From Anaerolineae bacterium (GTDB lineage Bacteria; Chloroflexota; Anaerolineae; 4572-78; J111), in NCBI GenBank assembly GCA_020433785.1, contig JAGRCC010000488.1, positions 1 through 5,186 on the forward strand: DNA of 5,186 nt. Direction: 5' to 3'. A program made the translations under genes and the position numbers. This document shows, piece after piece, positions 1 through 4,986 of the stretch (position 1 is the stretch's first letter; each line of letters opens with the position of its first letter). Below the pieces are notes generated by a model. The model saw nothing but the letters and a program-made list of their open reading frames with translations. It had not been told where the DNA came from and did not search any database.

Positions 1-326
1 GAAATTTCCGGGAAGGGGATGATGGCCAGGAACAGCTTCATCCACTCCACCCAGCGGGCTTCGACGTTGCGGAACATATCGCCCCGCAGCCCGGCATCGA
101 GCGCGCCATAGACCCGGTTGTCCTTCTCCTCCTGCATCGGGAAGTAGGAGCGCAGCACTTGGCGCATCGGGTCTTTGGGGATTTTATTGAGTTCATAATC
201 GGTGGGATAGGCAACGGCTTGTTGGACGTAGGTGGGCATCCAGCCTAAGTCGCCCATGCGTTTGGACGCTTCCGCATTGCTGATGCGGCGTTGTTTGGTG
301 ATTTTCGACAGAGTTGTCGCGGCCAT
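1..326 (-). CDS. Soluble diiron monooxygenase hydroxylase alpha subunit, PrmA/MimA-like (N-terminal part, cut by window edge)
   Basis: This gene starts at 326 and runs leftwards off the window, giving 108 complete codons of a protein that is about 500-550 residues in this family. The alpha subunit carries the carboxylate-bridged diiron centre that activates O2 to hydroxylate hydrocarbons such as propane, other short alkanes, alkenes or phenols. It works in the cytoplasm with a beta subunit, a coupling protein and an NADH-dependent reductase. The recognition comes from residues 52-108: DPMRQVLRSYFPMQEEKDN, then RVYGALDAGLRGDMFRNVE, then RWVEWMKLFLAIIPFPEI. These closely resemble propane monooxygenase large subunits (PrmA, MimA) as I remember them. 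Glu107 in the FPEI motif aligns by eye with the first iron ligand (Glu114 of MmoX); the two ExxH iron-binding motifs lie beyond the edge. The start is supported by an AAAGGAG ribosome-binding site (GGAG at 334-337) seven bases upstream. The exact monooxygenase group and substrate cannot be fixed from this fragment. The remaining operon genes should lie to the left. Confidence 0.88.
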   Translation of the reverse strand, partial: MAATTLSKITKQRRISNAEASKRMGDLGWMPTYVQQAVAYPTDYELNKIPKDPMRQVLRSYFPMQEEKDNRVYGALDAGLRGDMFRNVEARWVEWMKLFLAIIPFPEI

Positions 327-350
327 ACTTTATCTCCTTTGATCTATTGA

Positions 351-366
351 GAGCGTCTCTTCGCTC
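351..366 (-). promoter_or_regulatory. Small GC-rich hairpin in the monooxygenase 5' leader
   Basis: The arms GAGCG (351-355) and CGCTC (362-366) are perfect inverted repeats around a six-base loop. The hairpin lies 14 bases upstream of the AAAGGAG ribosome-binding site of the monooxygenase gene, so it would sit in that gene's 5' untranslated leader if transcription starts further upstream. It could protect the message or affect ribosome access. The stem is only five base pairs, so chance is a real alternative. Confidence 0.25.
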
Positions 367-407
367 CCCTTCCTTTTTTATTTTTGTTTGCGTTAGTGAC
401 CGGCTCG

Positions 408-430
408 CTGTCAGAAAGAATAAGTGACAG
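408..430. promoter_or_regulatory. Operator-like inverted repeat CTGTCA-N11-TGACAG
   Basis: The six-base arms CTGTCA (408-413) and TGACAG (425-430) are perfect inverted repeats with an 11-base spacer, a 17-base centre-to-centre distance that suits two half-sites on one DNA face for a dimeric regulator. The right half overlaps AGTGAC (424-429), and the same AGTGAC word occurs at 395-400. The site lies 80-105 bases upstream of the monooxygenase start codon. No protein can be assigned to it, and a six-base repeat can arise by chance in a region of this size. Confidence 0.3.
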
Positions 431-490
431 ATTTTCCCCCGAAAGACTGACCAGTTCTTTACTTAATGGCATTGAGCCGCGATCGACGCA

Positions 491-532
491 AAATTATGGT
501 CCTCATAATTTATTTATGAATGGTATTATGAG
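491..532. promoter_or_regulatory. Cluster of ATTATG/CATAAT half-sites (putative operator, may overlap a -10 box)
   Basis: AAATTATG (491-498) and CATAATTT (504-511) form a perfect 8-bp inverted repeat around a five-base spacer. A third half-site, ATTATGAG (525-532), is the exact reverse complement of CTCATAAT at 502-509, so the middle half-site can pair with either neighbour. On the minus strand ATTATG reads CATAAT, one base from the consensus -10 box TATAAT, so the cluster may overlap a promoter for the monooxygenase gene, though no good -35 box stands at the right distance. The arrangement suggests a repressor or activator site, or alternatively an AT-rich chance palindrome. Confidence 0.4.
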
Positions 533-803
533 CGGTAATGGGTTGAGTTGGGCCTCCTTTTAGTAAACGCTTATCCGATTATTTTTAATTTGTCTCGTGA
601 AGATTAAAAGGGGTCATTAATAATAGACTAAGGTTAAGAATTTACTCTAGCATTTAATTGTCCAAATTATAACATCCCATCGTTTGCATACTGTTTGTCG
701 CGGCCCGGACTTTAAGTAAAAGCGCGTTTGCGGTACGATTGAAAATTCATTTATAGGCTTTATTCCTAAATCTAGGTTTAAATGGTAAAACGAAGTTATT
801 TAA

Positions 804-896
804 CATCTTAGGTGACTGGTACTTTATCGCCTTAGATGCTTGATTATACGCCATTCAGCATGTCGACTTGGGTAACAGTGCCAGTCACTTAATATG
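804..896 (+). repeat. Long imperfect inverted repeat, possible structured RNA
   Basis: Bases 804-823 pair with 877-896 over 20 positions: 17 Watson-Crick pairs, two G/T wobbles (811 with 889, 820 with 880) and one mismatch (807 with 893). The core GTGACTGG (812-819) against CCAGTCAC (881-888) is perfect. Inside lies a second hairpin, 836-844 against 853-861, with seven Watson-Crick pairs, one G/T wobble and one mismatch around an eight-base loop. All three wobbles become G-U pairs only in RNA made from the plus strand; in minus-strand RNA they would be A-C mismatches, which favours plus-strand transcription. A run of seven T follows at 909-915, but it starts 12 bases past the stem, so it is not a classic terminator. 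It could be a small RNA, a leader element or a DNA cruciform. I did not recognise a known RNA family. Confidence 0.42.
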
Positions 897-957
897 GATA
901 GGACAAGATTTTTTTGAGGAAGGTTAGGGTATTAGATTACATACGGAGACTTTAAAT

Positions 958-993
958 TTGCTTATCTGGCTATTGTAGTATACTAATTATAAA
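958..993 (+). promoter_or_regulatory. Candidate promoter for the regulator gene, overlapping a 10-bp palindrome
   Basis: TATACT (979-984) and TATAAA (988-993) each match the -10 consensus TATAAT at five of six bases. TTGCTT (958-963) is a poor -35 candidate and lies only 15 bases from TATACT. TAGTATACTA (976-985) is a perfect 10-bp palindrome covering the first -10 candidate, so a bound regulator could compete with RNA polymerase here. If used, this promoter would give a 5' leader of roughly 200 bases before the start codon at 1196. The assignment rests on weak matches in AT-rich DNA. Confidence 0.27.
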
Positions 994-1115
994 ATAGGCA
1001 ATTTGGCTGACAGACACACCACACTAACCTCACCTAATAATAAAATTAATTCACGCATTACCCTTATTTATTTCTAAATTTACCGACTTACAAGAGTTCA
1101 TCAGGGGAGTCGCTA

Positions 1116-1145
1116 ATGTTCAAAGTTGAACAACTACTAAGTTGA
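1116..1145 (+). CDS. Possible nine-residue leader peptide (uORF)
   Basis: An ATG at 1116 opens MFKVEQLLS followed by TGA. It is preceded by GGGGAG (1104-1109), a good Shine-Dalgarno match with a six-base gap, which is the main reason to consider it real. It ends 50 bases before the regulator start and is in a different frame. Its last codons overlap alternative hairpin arms, an arrangement like that of translational attenuators in which ribosome position on the mini-ORF decides which stem forms. The peptide has no run of one regulatory amino acid, so the signal is unknown. Such a short ORF with an SD match may also be chance. Confidence 0.3.
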   Translation: MFKVEQLLS

Positions 1146-1180
1146 GCTATCGGTAGCAATCGTTTGCTGAACGTTTACCG
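1124..1180 (+). promoter_or_regulatory. Competing hairpins in the regulator mRNA leader, next to its ribosome-binding site
   Basis: AGTTG (1124-1128), CAACT (1131-1135) and AGTTG (1140-1144) are arranged so that the central CAACT can pair with only one flank at a time. Pairing with the right-hand copy gives a four-base loop; pairing with the left-hand copy leaves only two bases between the arms. Further on, CGGTA (1151-1155) pairs with TACCG (1176-1180), enclosing a GCAA/TTGC hairpin (1156-1159 with 1164-1167). The 3' arm of this outer stem ends at the first G of the regulator's GGAGGT ribosome-binding site (1180-1185), so folding could limit ribosome access. Individual stems are only four or five base pairs, so this is a suggestive pattern rather than a proven switch. 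Confidence 0.3.
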
Positions 1181-1195
1181 GAGGTAAGTTAGGTT

Positions 1196-4100
1196 ATGTT
1201 ACGCATACAACTATTTGATGCCCCTCTGATTGAATCCACGGGGTCTCCTCTTATTCAGTTTCGAAGTCTTAAAATTGAAGCTTTATTTTATTATCTGGCG
1301 ATCACCCCCGATCAACAGCACCGCCGAACGCGCTTAGCCAGCTTGTTTTGGTCTGAACTACCTGAAGACAAAGCTTTAGGTAATCTGCGCTATGCCTTGT
1401 GGAATATGCGCCAGGTTTTAGATGACGCTCTCTTTAGCATCGATCGCGGGACAGTTACCTTCCAACCGAATGATACGGTTTGGGTCGACGTTCAAGAATT
1501 CGATGATCTCTTAAACGCTGCTAAAAACAGGGCTGAGTTGGAGCTGTCGGAAAACATGCCCCGTTTGCAGCGAGCAGCCGATCTCTATCAAGGTGATTTT
1601 TTGGCGGGCTTTGAACTGGTCGAAGCCCCCCTCTTTGACGATTGGCTTCAAATCCAGCGCGCGGCGTTTCATGATAAAGCCGTTGAGGTCTTAACTCGAT
1701 TGGGAACGTACTACGCGGCTCATCACCAACTACCCAAAGCGATTGCCGCCACTAAACACCTGCTTGGGTTGGAACCGTGGCAAGAAGCGGCTCATCGCCA
1801 AATGATGCAGTTGCTGGCGCTCAATGGTCGCCGCGATGCCGCGCTGATGCATTACCAGGAATGCAAGCAAATATTAGCGGCGGAGTTGGGTATGGAACCC
1901 GAGCCTGAGACCCGATTGTTGGTGGAGCGGATCCGAACCGGACAGTTTGAGCAAGCCCCAGCGCCGGCCACAACGCCTTTAGCCGAAACCCATACGCTAG
2001 CCACGCCCCTCTTTGGCCGCCAAAAGGAATATGCCTGGTTAGTGGAATTATGGAACAAAGTAAACCACAAACACAGCGGTCTGGTGCTGCTGGAAGGCGA
2101 AGCCGGTGTGGGGAAAACTCGTTTGGTTGAAGAGTTTGGCCGCTATGTAACCCTTCAGGGGGGAAGGGTGCTGCAAGGACGCTGTTATGAATTTAGCGGC
2201 CCGCTGCCTTACCAGCCGATTGCGGTTGCCTTACAAACCCAAATCACCCAAATCGAGTCACAGCGGTTGTCATTAGATGAAGACTGGGGCATTGAATTAG
2301 CCCAGCTTCTACCGGAGATACGTCCGCAGCGGGGCAATGTATCATCACTGCCTGGCGGTCAAGGAATGGATCGCTACCGCCTTTTTGAAGCTGTGGCCCA
2401 GTTTTTACGTGCTATCTCCGCCAAGCAGCCCGTTCTCTTCTTCTTAGATGATCTGCACTGGGCCGATGCCGATACGCTGGATATGGTCGGGTATCTGGTG
2501 CAGCGTTTGGCCAACACCCCGGTGCTTATGATTGGCTCCTATCGACCGGGCGAAATTTTAAATCAACAAGCCTTGATGCTCTTGCAGAAACCATCGAGCC
2601 GTGGGGTTTTCTACGAAACATTAAAGTTAACCCACATCTCGGTTGAAGCCGTTAAACAAATCGTAAAAACCATCACGCCGCTGGCGGATAACACTAAGCT
2701 GGCTCGCTTCCTGTATGATATTAGCCAGGGCAATCCGTTTATTTTGTTTGAAACCCTCAATGAAATGCAAGAACTGCATTGGTTACAATCTAACGCTGAA
2801 GGCCGGTGGTCACTCCAAGTTGCCGACCACTATCTTACGCAGGAAGGGTTGATCAATGCTGATACCAATCAAAACAGCTTGAACAGCTTAACCGCCGGAC
2901 AATCGAAACCGCCGGTATTTCCGGCTACCGGAGAGCGGGCCACAGGTCGAGACACGCTCTCAGAAAAAGAAAATCTCAAGCTAACAGAGGTTCAAAACCG
3001 GATCCGACGCCGGATCAGCCGTCTCTCGGCCGAAGGGAAACAGCTATTAGCCCTGGCCGCCGTGGTGGGGCGACCCTTTGAAACAAAACTGCTGCAAGAA
3101 GCCAGCGGCCTGCCCCTGGAGAGCGTTTTAGACAGCCTGGATGATTGGTTGGCTCGCAACCTCGTGCAGGAGGTCAGCCGTGACGAGCGGCGCACCCGCG
3201 AAACCGATCTCCTACCGGCCCTAAGCCACTGCCGGTACGATTTTAGCCATGATTTTATTCGAGCCGTAGTCTATAACGACTTGAGCCAGGCGCGCCGGCA
3301 GGCGATGCATTATAAGTTAGGCGCGGCCCTGGAACACCTCTACGCCCACCAACTGGGTAAGGTCGTTGAGTGGCTAGCCCATCACTACTATTGTGGCTAC
3401 GAATTGGGGAAAGCGATCACCTATCTCCAACGGGCCGGACAGCAAGCCCGGGCCGTGTATGCTTTACCCATTGCCTTGGAACGTTACCAGCAAGCCTTGT
3501 CGTGTTGGGAGCAGCTTTACCGGCCGTCCGACAGCCAAATTCCAACTGAAGCCTGGCGGCAGCGATGGGACCTGTTGTTGGGCCAGGAGGAAGTTAGCCG
3601 GATGTTGGGACGGTTGCAACAACAGTCCCCGTCGTTAGAGACGATGATTCAAGAAGTCACCGACTGGGGCGATGATCGCGACCGGCTGCGTGTGATCGAG
3701 CAGCAATTGGCCAGCCTTGAACAATCGGCCGATTTAGATAAGCGTCGTCAGTTAGCCCAGGAAGGATTACGTTTAGCCCATGCATTAGATGATCCGCTAG
3801 CCGAGGCCAATTTTCTGCAAGCGTGGGCCGAATGTGATCGCGATATGGCTAATCACGAAGACGCCCTGATGCGTTATGAAGCCGCCCGGCAAAAGTTCTC
3901 TCAAATGAACCAGGCTCGCCAGGTCGCCTTCTGTTTAATTGGTATGGGCCGCATTCACAAGCTGAATCATCGGTTTGCCGAAGCCCTGTCTCACTTTGAA
4001 CAAGCCGTGACGCAGGCCAAAGCGGAGGGTCATCAAGACGCGTTAATCTGGTCGTACAACGCCATTGCCCGGATGTATTTGATTTTAGGTAATCTAAACG

Positions 4101-4792
4101 GAGCCTATGCGCTTAGCCAAAAATCACTGACTCTATGCGATCAGATCGGGTTCGACTCAGGCGCATCGGTTGGGTTGGTTATTCAAGGCCATGTCAATAT
4201 GTTGAACGGCAACGTGGAAAAAGCCGAGAAGCAGTTTCAGCGGGCCTTGATGATTAATCGTGATATGGGCCAAAGTCTGCGCATGGCTGATTCCTTAACT
4301 GGTTTGGGGCATTTATGCCTACATCGTCAGGAGGGACAAAAGGCTCTAGCCCATTTCCGACAAGCCGAAGAGCTGTGCGGTAATTTTTATTCAGGACGGG
4401 CCATCGAAGCTCGGTCGTTTCGGGCGATGGCTTACTTAATCCTGGGTCAGCCCAAAGAAGCACTCAACTGCTCGCACCATGCCGCCGTGTGGTTGATTGG
4501 TCGAGAAAATGTCATCTATGCTCCCCAGCGTATCTATTGGAACCACTTTCAAGTGCTGAAGGAGTGGCAGCCTGAGGAAGCCCAAGAGGCGTTGGTTAAA
4601 GCCCACCGCCTGGTGAGAAACCAATTGGATAATTTGCTCGGCGCCTATCCAACCAACATCGATAATGACGTTATTACGGAAGAATTTCTAACCCGGCTGC
4701 CCTGGAACCAAGAAATCGTAACCATGTGGGATATGCTCCCCCTATCGAACAGCCATGTAGCTTTGCATTTGCTGCACGGCTACCCCGGCTGA
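1196..4792 (+). CDS. BTAD/AAA-ATPase/TPR transcriptional regulator (AfsR/SARP-like N-terminus, STAND-type)
   Basis: This is a 1198-residue cytoplasmic regulator. Residues 1-95 resemble an OmpR-type winged helix for DNA binding (LARLFWSEL-like RLASLFWSELPEDKALGNLR at 46-65). Residues 98-247 are a bacterial transcriptional activator (BTAD) domain, with YQGDFLAGF (131-139) and AAELGMEPEPETRLL (228-242). An AAA/STAND ATPase follows from about 270: Walker A GEAGVGKT (301-308) and Walker B VLFFLDDLHWAD (413-424, acidic pair D418/D419), then GSYRPGE (447-453). A hydrophilic linker spans about 545-597, a second winged-helix-like segment about 600-695, and TPR-type helical repeats about 725-1150, probably the signal or partner sensor. 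The C-terminal EEFLTRLPWNQEIVTMW block (1162-1178) is like the end of many such TPR proteins. No LuxR-type helix-turn-helix is present at the C-terminus, so DNA binding must come from the N-terminus. The start is supported by GGAGGT (1180-1185), 10 bases upstream. The gene stands alone and diverges from the monooxygenase gene, its most plausible target (inference). The specific ligand is unknown. Confidence 0.93.
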   Translation: MLRIQLFDAPLIESTGSPLIQFRSLKIEALFYYLAITPDQQHRRTRLASLFWSELPEDKALGNLRYALWNMRQVLDDALFSIDRGTVTFQPNDTVWVDVQEFDDLLNAAKNRAELELSENMPRLQRAADLYQGDFLAGFELVEAPLFDDWLQIQRAAFHDKAVEVLTRLGTYYAAHHQLPKAIAATKHLLGLEPWQEAAHRQMMQLLALNGRRDAALMHYQECKQILAAELGMEPEPETRLLVERIRTGQFEQAPAPATTPLAETHTLATPLFGRQKEYAWLVELWNKVNHKHSGLVLLEGEAGVGKTRLVEEFGRYVTLQGGRVLQGRCYEFSGPLPYQPIAVALQTQITQIESQRLSLDEDWGIELAQLLPEIRPQRGNVSSLPGGQGMDRYRLFEAVAQFLRAISAKQPVLFFLDDLHWADADTLDMVGYLVQRLANTPVLMIGSYRPGEILNQQALMLLQKPSSRGVFYETLKLTHISVEAVKQIVKTITPLADNTKLARFLYDISQGNPFILFETLNEMQELHWLQSNAEGRWSLQVADHYLTQEGLINADTNQNSLNSLTAGQSKPPVFPATGERATGRDTLSEKENLKLTEVQNRIRRRISRLSAEGKQLLALAAVVGRPFETKLLQEASGLPLESVLDSLDDWLARNLVQEVSRDERRTRETDLLPALSHCRYDFSHDFIRAVVYNDLSQARRQAMHYKLGAALEHLYAHQLGKVVEWLAHHYYCGYELGKAITYLQRAGQQARAVYALPIALERYQQALSCWEQLYRPSDSQIPTEAWRQRWDLLLGQEEVSRMLGRLQQQSPSLETMIQEVTDWGDDRDRLRVIEQQLASLEQSADLDKRRQLAQEGLRLAHALDDPLAEANFLQAWAECDRDMANHEDALMRYEAARQKFSQMNQARQVAFCLIGMGRIHKLNHRFAEALSHFEQAVTQAKAEGHQDALIWSYNAIARMYLILGNLNGAYALSQKSLTLCDQIGFDSGASVGLVIQGHVNMLNGNVEKAEKQFQRALMINRDMGQSLRMADSLTGLGHLCLHRQEGQKALAHFRQAEELCGNFYSGRAIEARSFRAMAYLILGQPKEALNCSHHAAVWLIGRENVIYAPQRIYWNHFQVLKEWQPEEAQEALVKAHRLVRNQLDNLLGAYPTNIDNDVITEEFLTRLPWNQEIVTMWDMLPLSNSHVALHLLHGYPG

Positions 4793-4803
4793 TCGCGAGA
4801 GTA

Positions 4804-4824
4804 GCACAAATTGCTAATTTGTGC
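4804..4824 (+). terminator. Perfect 9-bp hairpin directly after the regulator stop codon
   Basis: GCACAAATT (4804-4812) and AATTTGTGC (4816-4824) are perfect inverted repeats around a three-base loop, beginning 11 bases after the TGA at 4790-4792. The position suggests a 3' end or transcript-stabilising structure for the regulator message. No T-run follows, so it is not a textbook intrinsic terminator; it may instead belong to the same family of AAATTG-rich hairpins as the larger one downstream. Confidence 0.5.
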
Positions 4825-4848
4825 CGCTAATTTGCCTCGAAATCGGAC

Positions 4849-4910
4849 CAATTTGGCAGGTTGTTCTTACTCAGTTCGTAGAACAATTTGGCAAATTGTT
4901 CTACGAACTG
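4849..4910. repeat. Perfect 18-bp hairpin with an adjoining decayed copy
   Basis: Bases 4872-4889 and 4893-4910 are perfect 18-bp inverted repeats around the triloop GGC, ending outward in CAGTTCGTAGAAC and its complement. A partial direct copy of its central part lies just upstream: CAATTTGGCAGGTTGTTCTTAC (4849-4870) aligns with 4884-4904, differing by GG for AA and one extra T. A T5 run at 4922-4926 lies about 12 bases past the hairpin, too far for a standard terminator. The perfect symmetry of a 39-base structure with a partial duplicate next to it suggests a dispersed intergenic palindromic repeat (REP-like) or a bidirectional terminator. Whether it recurs elsewhere in the genome cannot be seen here. 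Confidence 0.6.
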
Positions 4911-4986
4911 CATACGCCCTAGATTTTTCAGTGAATTCATAAAAACTCAGTGCGTCAGTGACTCAACCATAAAGGCATGTCGCGCG
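4911..4986. other. Short spacer between the hairpins and the tandem array
   Basis: No gene or clear signal is visible. The short word CAGTG occurs three times (near 4929, 4947 and 4955), including GTGCGTCAGTGACTC, but without symmetry or constant spacing. Confidence 0.4.

Larger units (their letters stand above)
327..1195. other. Long AT-rich divergent intergenic region
   Basis: These 869 bases separate the start codons of two divergently transcribed genes, which is far longer than two simple promoters need. The base composition is clearly AT-richer than the flanking genes, and all reading frames are broken by frequent stops, so I see no protein gene apart from a nine-codon leader candidate near the right end. 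It contains several inverted repeats listed separately. A weaker imperfect palindrome sits at 767-780 (TAAATCTAGGTTTA, with one T/G position on each side of a central CTAG). A pyrimidine-rich tract at 355-380 becomes a purine-rich 5' leader for the monooxygenase message. No tRNA, rRNA or known riboswitch class was recognised. The likeliest role is shared control DNA for both genes, possibly also carrying a small RNA. Confidence 0.7.

Noticed and set aside
327..560. Sigma-54 promoter for the monooxygenase operon, as in some bacterial monooxygenase operons
   Set aside because: I found no convincing GG-N10-GC element at sensible spacing, and the adjacent regulator lacks the sigma-54-activator GAFTGA motif.
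804..896. tRNA gene or fragment of 23S rRNA (the word CTTAGATGCT resembles antisense 23S sequence)
   Set aside because: There is no T-loop GTTCRANNC pattern, no cloverleaf and no acceptor stem of the right length, and the rRNA similarity stops after about ten bases.
1852..2070. Minus-strand ORFs opposite the regulator (also 2992-3195, 4254-4463, 4436-4624)
   Set aside because: They are short, antisense to conserved BTAD, winged-helix or TPR coding sequence, and show no recognisable domain.
3393..3638. 81-codon plus-strand ORF inside the regulator gene
   Set aside because: It lies in another frame of a clearly coding gene, has no separate ribosome-binding site, and its protein looks like a composition shadow.
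4600..4792. C-terminal LuxR-type helix-turn-helix in the regulator
   Set aside because: The last residues are TPR-like and end in the EEFLTRLPWNQEIVTMW block followed by about 20 residues, with no room for a 60-residue HTH domain.
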